From: Bombus terrestris
Lineage: Eukaryota > Arthropoda > Insecta > Hymenoptera > Apidae
DNA: 64,000 nt
Reading direction: 5' to 3'
Assembly (NCBI RefSeq): GCF_910591885.1
Contig: NC_063277.1
Coordinates: 1,736,001-1,800,000 of the forward strand
Numbering within the stretch: position 1 is the first letter of the stretch; every line of letters starts with the position of its first letter. Shown in pieces: positions 1-12,809 of this stretch. The notes below the pieces were generated by a model, which saw only the letters and a program-made list of their open reading frames with translations, had not been told where the DNA came from and searched no databases. The position numbers and the translations under genes were made by a program.

Positions 1-521
1 AAAATTATAAAAGTATTAGAAATTCAATGATAGACATAATATAAAATTTAAAATAAATTTACTTATGATAGAATTAAATGTAAATTGAATTAATATTAGC
101 CACTGTAAAATGCAAGAAGTTTGTTGTATATGTGTAAAATTCAATGACATCCATATGTTGCACAATAAATATTAAAAACAATTTCTTTAAAAGTATTTAA
201 GCGATAATTTTAATAATTAATGATAATTTAAATATTTAGATGCAGCGCATATGCACACGAAAATATTATAAAATAACAAACAATTTATTTTCCTCGACAA
301 TATGTACCTGGATCCATATCCCTTAAGCGGCGTAAACAGTATATAAATAGAATTAATATTAAATAAAAAGTGAAAATATTCGATTGCACAGATACGCATT
401 AACTAGTCATTATTTTTATATGTATATGATTGCGAAATAATAATTTTAATAATGCGTATTGATAAACTATAAAAGCAATGGGTGTAAAATATTATAAACC
501 AACACCTACCTTAAATTTAAG
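1..521. other. AT-rich non-coding stretch
   Basis: No coding region that I can support. Short open frames here are low-complexity AT-rich translations. An AATAAA motif lies near 166. The stretch may be intron or intergenic DNA upstream of the candidate exon that starts near 522. Confidence 0.5.
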
Positions 522-967
522 AGAAATACAAGAATAAAGAAGACATTTCTGTTCTAATCAAATCGTATTTAAACACATGTTTGAAGAATCTCTATTCATT
601 GAATGATTTGTGTCCCGCGGAGCGATTGAGAATAGAACAGCCACTTGTTAACCACTCTAACAGAGTTTCAGGGCCGTCTAATGCAGTGGTACTTTTACAA
701 ATTTTAACATTTAAGTAAGTAAATATAACTAATTGTTATACATCTAGCTTTTATGCTTTCATTAAATAACAATTGTATTATATATAAATTTAATTTGACA
801 TTTATAATCATAAATACTATGTATATTAATATTCGATCACAACACTGCGTATAAACAAATTGATACATGAAGTAAGCGATGTTATAAAAGAAACGTATAC
901 ATGTCAAGTAAAACAGCCAGTATTGAGTAAATTATTATGTTATAGCAAGTACTTTCAGATGGTATAA
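522..967 (+). CDS. Possible 3' exons of an unidentified gene
   Basis: I do not recognise this gene. A plus-strand frame is open from a candidate acceptor (AG at 520-521) to 714, where a strong donor GTAAGT begins at 715. The roughly 64-residue peptide has coding-like composition (it includes KSYLNTCLKNLYSLND and GPSNAVVLLQILTF) and stands out from the AT-rich noise around it. The phase (two bases left over) fits a short terminal exon at 946-967 after the acceptor TATAG, adding about six residues and a TAA stop. That would close a gene just before TSR3. The upstream exons would lie left of the window. The last exon is weak because it is short. A minus-strand frame over part of the same segment (about 597-690) is an alternative. 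Confidence 0.33.
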
Positions 968-1187
968 TATTTATTTGAGTAAAAACAAATTAGTTGCGCG
1001 CATGTGCACATATATTCCCATACATATGTATATGTACATATGTGTATATATAGTTTCTTATAGATGTACGCATTGAGTGACAACGACAAAATAACAAGTA
1101 ACCTTTGAATTAGGGAGATCAGTTTGACGTGCGTGTACATATATTTATACAATTCATTGTACTAGGAAATATTTTGAAATTTTGTAA

Positions 1188-2250
1188 ATGTCATCTCATG
1201 GGAAGAAAAATAGAAAACGAATACTAACAAGACGACCGCGACATGTAGTTGGGAAAGAAGAAAAATATCGTCAAGAAAGGGATAAGTCGGATAAGGAAGA
1301 TGAAGTATCAGGTTAGAATAAAGTAGTTTGGTTATATACAAATTCATAAGAAACTCCAAAATAAACTCGACTGTTTTAATTTTCAGAAAAAGAAGAAGAA
1401 GAATGGTCCCTTCCTTTTCCCGTCGCTATGTGGGATCTCGAACACTGCGACCCTAAAAAGTGTTCCGGTAAAAAATTGGTTAGACATGGCTTAGTAAAAA
1501 TATTAAGGTTAGGAGCTCGATTCTCAGGATTAGTTCTTACTCCAATTGGTGAAAAGGTATAGAAAATATCTTTGTTGTAATATAGAAGATAAATTGATTT
1601 CTAATACTCGAAATTGGAATATCATGTTGCAGTGTGTGAGTCCCACAGATCGTGATATCATACAAGATTATGGTTGTGCGGTCGTCGACTGCAGTTGGGC
1701 ACGTTTGGACGATACTCCATTTAGTAGAATGAAAACTCCCAATCCTCGTCTTTTACCATTTCTAGTTGCTGCAAATCCGATAAATTATGGCAGACCATGT
1801 CAATTAAGTTGTGTAGAAGCTATAGCTGCTACTTTGATTATAACAGGTTTTCCCGAAGAAGCTAATTTTTATCTTGGAAAATTCTCCTGGGGCCACTCGT
1901 TTTTACAATTGAATGGCGAATTATTAAAGAAATATTCGCTTTGTACGAATGCAAAAGAAATTATATCTGTCCAAGAAAAATTTCTCATAGATGCAAGGAA
2001 AGAAAAGTTAAACAGACATGGTAATTCTTGTAATCTTTTTGATTATTAACCTATCACTTCTTATTAATGTGTATTTATAATTTGTGTTTATTCAATAGTT
2101 GTGTCAGATTTTCCACCAACCGATTCGGAAACGGAAGAGGAAGAAGAAGAAAAAGAAGGAGAAAAAGAAGAGGAAGGGAAAGAAGAATCTGTACCTGTAA
2201 ATATTATTTCCAAAATAGATGAGCTAGTAAAGGACACGAAAATAGTATAA
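1188..2250 (+). CDS. TSR3: TSR3, 18S rRNA aminocarboxypropyltransferase
   Basis: TSR3 transfers an aminocarboxypropyl group from S-adenosylmethionine to N1-methylpseudouridine in 18S rRNA, a late step of 40S maturation. Four coding exons join in phase: 1188-1311, 1387-1556, 1633-2020 and 2099-2250, giving 277 residues. Exon 1 encodes a basic start. Exon 2 carries the RLI-like segment MWDLEHCDPKKCSGK (from about residue 56). Exon 3 carries DCSWARLDD (about 117-125) and the block LLPFLVAANPINYGRP, both diagnostic of the family. Exon 4 is a Glu/Lys-rich acidic tail, common in animal members. The introns are only about 75-80 bp. AATAAA lies at 2297-2302, about 45 bp after the stop. The start is the first ATG of the open exon; the basic N-terminus supports it. 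Confidence 0.95.
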
Positions 2251-2789
2251 ACGTGACTCAAATACAGTTGTATATACATATGTATTTTCTTTATATAATA
2301 AAAACATATTGGTTATGACACATGTTTGTAAGATTTCACTTTTGCAAATAGCTAACAAAAAATAACCAATCGATATATTCCTTGTAACTAATAAAAGTAA
2401 CCGGGAGAAAGAAAATAAATCGAACGAGATGACAAATCGAAATAAATAACGTGTGAATGTCGAGCTTCTTCAAGACAAAATTGCGCATGCGTAACATATA
2501 CATTTTAAAATGGCCGAACGTGTGATTCAGAGTTGTTCGGAGTGCACTGGTTTGTCATGTCAGTTGCACAGCTGATACCTAAGTGACGTCAGTAAAACAA
2601 AGCCATGCGCGGTCGATCGCAGCCGCGAAGTAAACCGAGCAGACCGAACTGTCTTGTGAGCAAACATTGAGCGTCCGTGGTCCAGTGAGGTGCGTTCCTT
2701 AATATATTTGATCGTTAGTCGAAGGATCGCTCGTGGTTTGCACACGTAAGCAGAGCAAGCATATCGTACAATTATATATCTTGCGAACG
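2251..2789. promoter_or_regulatory. TSR3 3' end and F-box gene promoter/5' UTR
   Basis: This holds the TSR3 polyadenylation signal (2297-2302), then a stretch richer in GC and CpG (about 2450-2700) that probably contains the promoter and 5' UTR of the downstream F-box gene. I see no open frame with coding character. Promoter assignment is inferred from position and composition only. Confidence 0.4.
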
Positions 2790-5700
2790 ATGCCATTCAT
2801 ATCGAAGGATTGGCGCAGTCCTGGCGAAGAATGGGTAAAAACTGTTGAAGGTTGGGAAAAGAAGAAAATCCTCGAATGCGCCAACAATAAAACACTTTCT
2901 CTTTTACTTCGGTGAGTACTGCCATCACTGATTCTTATCCTTTCCCTTTTGTTTTTTTTCATTCTCGCTGAGAATGTATTTTTTCTTTGCAAATAATACC
3001 GAAGAAACACAACCAATCATTTCTATCCGAATCTTCCATCTGTCTCACAGCTGTTACATCGATCGAATGACAGTTCTCAGTTTGTTTACTCTTGCAAACT
3101 TGACATACACTAGTAGCTGTGTGTCTATCGCTAAATAGCCACCAAAATCAAGTTAATGTGAATGAAATTAATAAATAACAGAAAGAGATGCCACGTGAAA
3201 ATAGAATTTTTCCATTTTTTAAGAAATGCCTATATATTATACTGAATACTAGTTATCGCACGCGCTTTTTTAGTTATGGAGTTACAATTCTTAACTTTTA
3301 AACATTATTTTATGGTACGATTGATTCCTGTTTAATACATATCGTTTTCGATCTGCGTATCACATTTTTATTGCGATTTCCATTAATTCAATGTTTCATA
3401 AGTACCCTTCCTTGACTTGTTAGAGAAGTTTCTATCTTGTCTTATTCATTTTATATCGGTATAAACATAAGCCCAAAAATAGCCTATCCATGTTGTTCTT
3501 CATGCATTGGTTCATTCTAAAACAGCACGATTTTCTTTGCATAAGAAAACGAAAAAAATACTTTACAATATATATATAATTTCGAGCGTATCTTTTTATT
3601 ATGTCTTGTTCATTTTTTACAATAATAAAGGATTGAATTTTCTACTTAATAATATGTATTCCTTATTCCTTATTCCTTATTCACTATATTGCATACGCAG
3701 AAATGCGCGTGCGTGTGTACGTGTGTGTGTGCCTAACCGTTGTAGTGCATAGTGCACGCTCTGAACGTCTTCCTCTTTGCTTGCCGTATGTACGTATATA
3801 CTTCGTACGATACGATGAGTTTGGACTTGGACGCGTTCTCGCGTTCATACTGGAACTAAGCACTGGTGTCGCGAGACCGTGAAAGCTTATGGCAAAGCAT
3901 ACAACAAAGAGAGAGAGAAAGCTTCATCGTGCATAGTCACGCTTTCGCGCGCTTCACAAAAAAAGAAAATATTTCTCTTTCTGGTTTTCTGCCACAAAAT
4001 ATGTTCGTTATCAAATACATTGCCTTGATGAAGTTTTATGCAGTCCAGTGTAAAGCATAGCAGAAAAACTATCATTTACTTTACGAAATTTGTTGAACGT
4101 TGAGACAATATTTAAGTAGTTATCTTATCCTTGGATAAGAAAATTCCCAAAATAGCAGAAAGAAAATCGTGCTGTCGTTCATGCATGTGAAGTAGGTTAT
4201 AACCTAGCTAATACGATCTGTATCAATTCTGTAAATCTTCTTCATTACCATGCTGTTCTGATACATTCAATTCACGACAGTGCAATACTTTTTAACAAAC
4301 AGCACGATGTAAATTATTTTATCTTCGATTTTCCATAGTTTCATGTATTTTTCATTAGCATATACCTAGTGAAGCATAACAGTTCGTTTATACGATAATA
4401 GCCCATGTATTAAGGCGTGGATTTTTAGAAAGCATTGGAACAGCTACGTAAAGATCGCAAACGCATAAATGTATCTGAGTATGTTTTTAAACAGAATGGT
4501 GAGATTCGAAACTTTAGATATTCTTGTACAATGTGCAATGTACAACAAGTAACAGCACAAGCAATATTTATTGTATACAGGCGTAGTACTTAGTTACTAC
4601 GCGATTCGTTTCACGCGCGAATGGAGCATTACCAACAGTTATATAATGTTACGGATTATTGGCGCGGGGTTTCTCTCCCCGCGACGCGTAAGCACATTAC
4701 TGCAAGGTCTCCCTCGATGATCATGTATCGTCGCGAATCGACAACTGGATCATTTCACCCGTCTCGCTCGTTTCGAGATAATCAAGACCTATGTATTTAT
4801 ATTACGAATCTTTAAAAGAAAATTTTTCGCTCGAGTTCCAATAGCATCTTTCGCATCAGACGATAGTTTGGGTAAGAAGTTATTCGCCCTGGGAACAATA
4901 TAAATCGTTTTTACCGATTTTCATTTTGTGATGATCATTATGTATAAATAATTTGTATATCATAACGTTTGAAAAAGCACGTTGCGTTTTGACTTGAAAA
5001 ATCAACCAAATGGAGAAAAACACGAGAAAGAAATTAATGAAATAGATTTTGAACGAAGGAAGTCGCATTTTTTCCACAGAAGTCTGATAAGTGTATCCAT
5101 TAATTTCGCATTTTATTTTTTTTTTTTTTTCAGTGGCTAGTATTGAACGAATTTAAAAGATATTTAAATGATAAATGGTATTTTAACACGTATCTTTTGC
5201 ATCTGTAAAACGACAGATCGTTACAAACTTATGCGTTTGTGCTTACGTGACATGAATACATAAGTATACATACTCAATATACATATATCGAATTCATGAG
5301 AATCGCATTTACGAATTGTCGAGTAATTTTAGTGTAAGAAGCAGAATTATATCAATGGTTTGTCTTTTTTGCAGCGGCGATAAGGATGTGCTCGATAAAA
5401 AGGAGAAGGATAAAAAGAAAGGTGAGCGGAATATTTGTAAAAGCTATCGAAACTATCGATTCGTACCTTTTCGATATGTAAATATTCCCTTTTTTAGCGT
5501 GTTTCATGCGCTATCAAAAACGGCTGAAAGTAGAACGTTAGTCGATTGTCGATTGGAAGGCAAAGTATATGATCGTCCTTTGAATCTTTCTTCGATTAAT
5601 TCTTCTTTTTCATGTAATTTTAGAAAACGCCGTCCAGCCGCATTGCCGCATCACGCTGAAATGCACTCGTGAGGTGAGTGACTTGTTCCATCCATGCTTA

Positions 5701-7173
5701 TATTTAACCTTAGCCTCGTGAAAGAGGAGAGAAATGGGATTTGGTCGTTAAGGTTAAGAAAGAAAGAATCGAAGGAAAAGAGGAAAAGGAAGGAAAGGAA
5801 AGAAAAAGAGAAAAGGCAAGAGAAGAAGAAAAAGAATGAGGAAGAGAAAAAGAATAAAAGAGGAGAGATATGAAATGAGAGAAAAAAAATAACAGGATAA
5901 AGGTAGCAACGAAAAGAAAAGAACGGGAAAGTAAAAGAAGAACGATCGTACTCTTCTTCCATTCGATTCCAAACGGTATATTGTTAGGGTTGAATCGCGA
6001 GCATGGGCTAGGGTACGCGCACATTTAAATAAGATTAAACGAAGGAAAAAGAAACGATCGCGACTGTTCGTTCTATTTAAATTCGTAGATCGCTGGTTTC
6101 AACGGTTTAAGCGATGCGCTGAAAAGCTTGGACTTTTTATCAGCGGTGCACGATTGCCGACGTTTTAATTATATCGTGCAACTTTTGGATCTTCTGGTCA
6201 GTCACAGGATGGGCGGTCTTAGTGGATGCGCTCAACGAGTTCTCTTCAATATGTTGGAAGAAGTCGCATTGGAAGGTAAAGATTTAAGCTACTAAATTGA
6301 TCGCGATCACATTCACTCTCTTATACATCTGTTCTTACGATATGTTCGGCAGTATCATTATCGCAGCAACAAACCGGAAAACTTCGTCGGTTGATCGAAA
6401 GAGTTCGGGCTTTCAGCGCGGGTTGTTGTTGGGGCGGTAGACCTCTGGGTTCTGTAGTTTTATGGGAGAAACACAAAGCCGCTCTAGAAAGAATATTGCA
6501 AATTGCTTCGTCCATCACTATAACTCAGGTAGAAAAGCGTAACCAGGTTAAGGAGAGACGAGACATTCGTTTGATCATTGTCGTTGGTTTTTAGCCGGAC
6601 GAGGAACAGCAGCCGCAATGGTCGGATTTGCCAGCGGAATGCCGCCGGGAGGTTCTCCTTCGACTCAGTGATCCACGAGACATTGAAGCGTCCTCGGAGG
6701 CTTGCGAACATCTAGCTGTTCTAGCACAGGAACAGAGAATCTGGCGGGAGCTTGCCCAGTATCACTTCACGCCTCAACAAATAGCCTCCACTAGACAACA
6801 TAATCCTGGAAAAGACTGGAAAACTATTTTTACTATCGCACGAAGGTACATCGTACATATAGATACTATTACATTTTTGAAATAATACAAATATTCATTT
6901 GGTATTCTTATGCTTAATCCGTTACCATCTATGTCTTGTTCGCAAAATCAATGGACTTATTATGTGACTTACAGATCGTTTGGTCTGCGAGAAGAATATG
7001 CAGAGATAATACAGTTGTGCCGCAATTGCCGCTGCCTGTTTTGGCGGTCGCTCGGACATCCCTGTATCGCCGATCAGGATCCAGCCTTTCAGGAGAAACT
7101 AGCGGATGTCGATCGAGCATCTCTTCATGTCCCGATTCCTCCGCAGACCTTTCTCAAATTCTTTTCCCTATGA
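2790..7173 (+). CDS. FBXO32: F-box protein, FBXO25/FBXO32 (atrogin-1) type
   Basis: This is a substrate-recognition subunit of an SCF ubiquitin ligase, the insect counterpart of vertebrate FBXO25/FBXO32. Seven exons join in phase: 2790-2911, 5375-5421, 5624-5673, 6089-6275, 6353-6528, 6595-6845 and 6975-7173, giving 343 residues against about 355 in human FBXO32. The N-terminus MPFISKDWRSPGEEWVKT matches the hallmark vertebrate start. Exon 4 encodes the conserved helical block with CRRFNYIVQLLDLL and GLSGCAQR. Exon 6 begins the F-box (WSDLPAECRREVLLRLSD). The last exon has the C-terminal Cys-rich motif LCRNCRCLFW and ends PQTFLKFFSL. Intron 1 is 2.46 kb and the others are short. AATAAA is at 7748-7753. 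A GTG codon upstream in the same frame is not needed; the ATG at 2790 gives the conserved N-terminus. The symbol is for the ancestral FBXO25/32 gene. Confidence 0.93.
5756..5942 (+). repeat. Polypurine (GA-rich) tract in F-box gene intron 3
   Basis: About 190 bp in which the plus strand is almost wholly A and G, made of irregular GAAA, GGAA and AAGG blocks. It lies inside the intron between exons 3 and 4 of the F-box gene. The long minus-strand open frames here, rich in Phe and Ser, come from this composition and are not genes. Confidence 0.85.
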
Positions 7174-9640
7174 AACAAACAGGCAGATAGAGAAGAGGAA
7201 ACAAGGGATCTACGCATCTATTTTTCTAGCCTTCTTTGGCAAAGGAATAAACGATCAGAAAGGTATACGCGCATTGCGTAACAACCTTCGATGCCCTTCG
7301 TTTTCTTGTTTTCGCCTTGTCTTGTCCCCGATGAATGCGTTCGGAAATGCGTTGCTTAAATCCCCCGATCACCAACCCCTAAATTTTCGACTCCTTTCAA
7401 TCTCGATAGCTCCGACTTACTTCGATCAGTTCTTTCAAAGACATCGACATAATAACAATAGTAATAATAATAAGAAGAAGAAGAAAGAGAAAATATCGTG
7501 ACCATCTCGTTCTCTCTTTGATATCTCATATCGTTACCTAACGAATGTTATCATATGCTTTTCGATTTTCGACAAAATGAACGAAGTATAATAACATGGC
7601 ACAAATTCGTGTGTATCGTGAATCGTAGAATTAGCTGTGTGTGTTCGTTCTTTATCTACTTGTAATCGTACAACAATATGACACTCACTACCCTTCTCAA
7701 AGTGGACAAAATTTTTTCATTCGACTTTTAAAGAGAAGTTGAAGCAAAATAAAAATTTTGTGTCAACTTTATTTTAAGTCAATGAATATTTTATGTTTAT
7801 CCATCGAAGCATCTTTACATAAATTACGTTGATTAAGTGTAACGAACATTGATCTTATTGCAAAATTTCTGTGGAAGACACATAATCATCAGCGATGGTA
7901 CTACATACTTATTCAAACGTTACTTATTGAGAACGTATTTATGATATATGTATGTGTGGAATTTATTTTGGAACGGTATTGTTTATTACAACGAAGTTAA
8001 GTACGTTACAGTTCCCGATAGTTTTATCGATATTTCTCTCATCCATTTAAATCAATATTTATTTTTTAATTACTTTTGTAATATTACTTATTACCAATTT
8101 TGCGTCTATTTTGTACACTTACATATTTTATATAGCTTTTTTTGTTTTGTATATCAGCATCATCGTCCTCACAATCGTCATAACCATCGTAGAATAAAGA
8201 AATGTCAAATTATTTTATACATAATGTCGTTCCTTGACGCTAACTTTCAGTGGAAAATATTAATCTTTACATTTGTTACTTTCTACGAACATTTCTTTTA
8301 TATGGGTTGCTTTAATATAATAGGTTTTATTCTTAAAATGAAATATAATAATAGAGATACGTTGTAAATTTATCTTGAACTGATACTTTTTTCCCTCTTG
8401 AAGAAAGGAGAAGGGGTCTATATGCTCGTTGTAACGAATACAAATATTTCCATTAGTTACAATTAGTATGCATTTATTACACACATGTTCATTTAACTGT
8501 AATATTGCCGAATGTTTAAGCGTTTCACGACTATATAGATATTAAAATTGATCAAGCGATTCATTTGGAATGCTGAAATCTATACTGCCAAAATCAATAC
8601 TGCTGCATTTATCCCTATCAATGCATTTCTTGGTACAGTTCCCTTAAGTACTATATACACAATTAATTTCTTTTTTTTGATATGTTGCTTCTCTTTACTT
8701 AATACAATTACATTGCAATCAATCAATGTATGTATGTATATCTTCCCGAGGTAGTTGTATCGTAAAATATGTATACATTGTTTGACAAGTAAGAATACTA
8801 AAAATACAGCATGAAAGCTGTGCTTATCAATCCAATATTTTAGCAAATTGTTGTTATAACTTTTAAAATTTTCTTTAGCGATTTCTGTAATTTTTTTTAT
8901 ACTAACACAACATTTTTTTTACGTAAAGGATGTAAAGCAATGTTGTGCCAGATGCTCCAAAATAAAAAATTTATTTCTGTATATATGTGTTAAATTTGTT
9001 TATGTATGAATGTACATATATATGTACGTTCATGTCACGTATATATGTAAAATATATTTAATTATAAACATAGATAAAAAATTTGATATTTCATTTCTTC
9101 TTAAATTTATTTTATTAATTATATAAGTAAATTGTAAGAAAAGTAACTATAATCTACTTCGTGATGCTGCTCTTTTTTCCTAAAATAAAGTAAAGAAGTC
9201 CTAGAGTTATACATATAATTGCTTGCATTTCAATATACGACACTTAAGTTTACACATGTTATACTTATATATAGACAAACATATGAATCTTATTTACATA
9301 TGCGTATATAAGCAGTGGTGATTTTTCATTTTTGCTATATTGGTAGAAGTGTAAGTATATATAACTATATCTTTAGTGAGTTTTAGTAATTGTAGTTTTA
9401 GTAATTTAGTAATTGTAATTTACACAACAATGTATCTATTCTCAACTTCATTCGTTTTATGGTTAAGTTCATTTTATGATGAAAACGCCATCTATACAAC
9501 AAAGCTAACTACAGAATATTGCGCACGCGTAGTTCAGAGATTTAGTGACGCTGTGTCCTGTCGGTGGGTATCGGGACGCTCCGCGCTTTACATTTAATTC
9601 ATATCAGGTATTTTACAATTAAGGAGAAAAATCGGTCAAA
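7174..9640. other. F-box gene 3' UTR and spacer before HDAC1
   Basis: The first part, to about 7770, is the 3' UTR of the F-box gene (AATAAA at 7748-7753). The rest is AT-rich and holds no open frame with coding character on either strand. The last 200 bp before HDAC1, around 9480-9600, is richer in CpG and probably contains the HDAC1 promoter and 5' UTR. Confidence 0.5.
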
Positions 9641-12600
9641 ATGACAACGTTACCACATAGCAAGAAGCGTGTCTGCTACTATTATGATAGTAAGTAAAAA
9701 AGTTAAAAAATTTTGATATACTTAGTATCCCGCGAAAATATCGTGCATGCATAGAGAGATTGTCAAAATGTGTTTGTGCTATCCGCGCTTGTATCGTCTA
9801 TCATGCATTTATTTCACATGTACTTACTTTCTCTAACACGCTTTTTATTTTAACATATTTATTTAATCATTGAGAAAACGTATTTCTTATACAATATTCC
9901 CTTTTTGTTATCTTTCCTACGATTGCTTGCACGGTTTCAGACGCGTTAAGGCGAAAGATTCATGGCTATTACTCCATGTTATCTTACTCCAACCAAGAAA
10001 GAGCGTCCGCTTTTCACGATCCGTACAATCATTCAATTATCATTTGATAATATACTTTCGTGTTATATTATATATATATTTTTTTCTTTCTCACTTTCTA
10101 AATTATTTTTTAATTATTTTCTAATATTAACGTTTCAATTCAATAACAGTCATTAAGTTTTAATAATATATAGCCAATATAAAAGGATAGGAATTATAAA
10201 TATTATTAATATCATAATTATCTTTTATATTTATATATTGGTTATATTCTCTATATTTATTTCACATATTATTGTTAATATCTTTTACGTGAGAATGTTA
10301 ATTATCTGAAGAAACAGATTAATTGAAGGTTATAATTTAAGAATATTTCGAAAAAATATTAGCACCTTTGCAGTCGTATAAAATTATAGACATGCTTAAT
10401 ACTTTTACTAAATTTGAAGAAGATAATACAGTTTGAGTCGGGTAGGTAAACGGCAATACCTTCTCCGTGCAAATTACGCGAAAGATTCTCATGTGTACCT
10501 CGGTTGCCTGTATCAGAGGAAATGATATATATGTATGCACATGTAAAATCAAAACTATCTTAAGTTAATAAAATTGTTGCAAATATTTAACATAATTCTT
10601 TTCGTGAAACTTATATCAAACAATAAAATAAATAAAGAAGTAAATTATATTTTAGGTGATATTGGAAATTATTATTATGGGCAAGGACATCCTATGAAGC
10701 CACATCGTATAAGGATGACACATAATTTACTTTTGAATTATGGTCTTTATAGGAAGATGGAAATATATGTAAGAATTATTCATTGAATGATATTATTTCG
10801 TTTATAATTTTTAGTATTTATATATTTGCTAATTTATAAAAATGTACAAGAATACAAATATTATATTGCGTAGATATTTAAAATAAATCTTTTTCTTTAC
10901 TATTTCTTTTCTATTTCTTCAATTTTATTCTCTTTCTCCCATTTAGCGTCCACATAAAGCTACAGCAGATGAAATGACAAAATTCCATAGCGATGACTAT
11001 ATTAGGTTTTTGAGATCCATAAGACCTGATAATATGTCAGAGTATAACAAACAAATGCAACGATGTAAGATTATAGATCTAATATTTATAGGTTCAATGA
11101 ATATATGAATTATGTTTGATAATTGTGATTACATTTAATATTTCCTTTTTCCTTTAGTTAATGTAGGAGAAGATTGCCCTGTCTTTGATGGTTTATATGA
11201 ATTTTGTCAATTATCAGCTGGAGGTTCTGTTGCTGCCGCTGTGAAACTTAACAAACAGGCCTCAGAAATTTGCATAAATTGGGGTGGTGGCTTGCATCAT
11301 GCCAAAAAAAGTGAAGCATCTGGATTTTGTTACGTAAATGACATTGTATTAGGAATACTAGAATTACTGAAATATCATCAGAGAGTGTTATATATTGATA
11401 TTGATGTTCATCATGGAGATGGTGTAGAAGAAGCTTTTTATACCACAGATAGAGTTATGACAGTTTCTTTTCATAAATATGGTGAATATTTTCCTGGTAC
11501 TGGTGATCTGCGTGATATTGGTGCTGGAAAGGTAAAAACTTTGTTAACAGTAAACGTTTGATATGTTTCTATTTTTAAATTTTATATTAACTTGAAACCT
11601 TGTTTTCACAGGGAAAGTATTATGCAGTCAATATACCACTAAGAGATGGTATGGATGACGAAAGCTATGAATCAATATTTGTACCTATTATTTCTAAAGT
11701 GATGGAAACTTTCCAACCTTCTGCTGTGGTCCTACAATGTGGTGCTGATTCATTAACTGGTATACATAAATATCATTTAGTAAAATCAAATGAAGGAAAT
11801 AAAAAAAAAATTAAATTGATACATGTTATTTGTAGGAGATCGGTTAGGCTGTTTCAATTTAACAGTGAGGGGTCATGGGAAATGTGTTGAATTTGTAAAA
11901 AAATATAATTTACCCTTCTTAATGGTCGGTGGTGGTGGATATACAATCAGAAATGTGTCTAGATGCTGGACATACGAAACTTCGGTTGCTCTTGGTTCTG
12001 AAATTGCAAATGAGTTACCCTATAATGATTATTTTGAATATTTTGGTCCCGATTTTAAGCTGCATATTAGTCCTTCAAATATGGCAAATCAAAATACTCC
12101 TGAATATCTTGAGAAAATTAAGTATGTTTCATCTCAAGAATAACAATTAACCACTTCCTTTCCTTTTTTTATTGCAGTTAATTTCACATATTCTATATTT
12201 TCTACAGAACCAGACTATTTGAAAATTTAAGAATGTTGCCGCATGCCCCAGGTGTGCAGGTTCAACCAATTCCAGAAGATGGTGCAGTCATTGAAGATTC
12301 AGAGGCTGAGGAAAAGGTAAATCCAGACGAAAGATTACCACAACGAGATTTAGATAAAAGAATACAACACGAAAATGAATATAGCGACAGTGAGGATGAA
12401 GGTGAAGGGGGACGAAGAGATAATAGGTCATTTAAGGTAACATCCATTATTATTCATAAACATAGATATTTTATTATTTCACATTTTCGTTTCATTCTCG
12501 CAGGTGTAATGTTTCATTTGTATTAAATATTTTTGTATTTAAGTCACAATTCTTTTTATTTAATAGGGTTCCAGAAAACGGCCACGTCTAGAAAAAGGAC

Positions 12601-12809
12601 AAGAAGGTATAGAAAGTGATCTAAAAAAAGAAGAGGACATAAAATCGGAACCAAAAGGTATGTAATTTTAATATCTTTATATAATTTTAATGTACTTTTG
12701 TTTTTACTTTTATCATAATAAAAAAAAATGTTTTATAGAAAATGAAAAAGATGAAAAAACGAATGTTACAAATGAGGAAACGAAGAAAGACGGTGGATCG
12801 AATCCCTGA
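9641..12809 (+). CDS. HDAC1: Histone deacetylase 1 (Rpd3 orthologue)
   Basis: Class I zinc-dependent lysine deacetylase of the Sin3, NuRD and CoREST co-repressor complexes; nuclear. Nine exons join in phase: 9641-9689, 10656-10768, 10947-11064, 11158-11531, 11612-11759, 11836-12121, 12208-12436, 12567-12657 and 12739-12809, giving 492 residues. Active-site features sit at the canonical places: His140-His141 in GGGLHHAKK, Asp176 and His178 in DIDVHHGDG, and the GGGGYTIRNVSRCW loop after the active site. The core is nearly identical to Drosophila Rpd3. The C-terminal tail has the casein-kinase-like acidic stretch YSDSEDEGEGGRRDN followed by a basic KRPR motif, then a short Lys/Glu-rich end, shorter than in Drosophila. 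The start MTTLPHSKKRVCYYYDS agrees with the family. Intron 1 is about 970 bp. Confidence 0.97.

Noticed and set aside
5651..6024. Overlapping minus-strand open frames rich in Phe, Ser and Leu
   Set aside because: They are translations of the polypurine tract read from the pyrimidine strand; no protein-like complexity.
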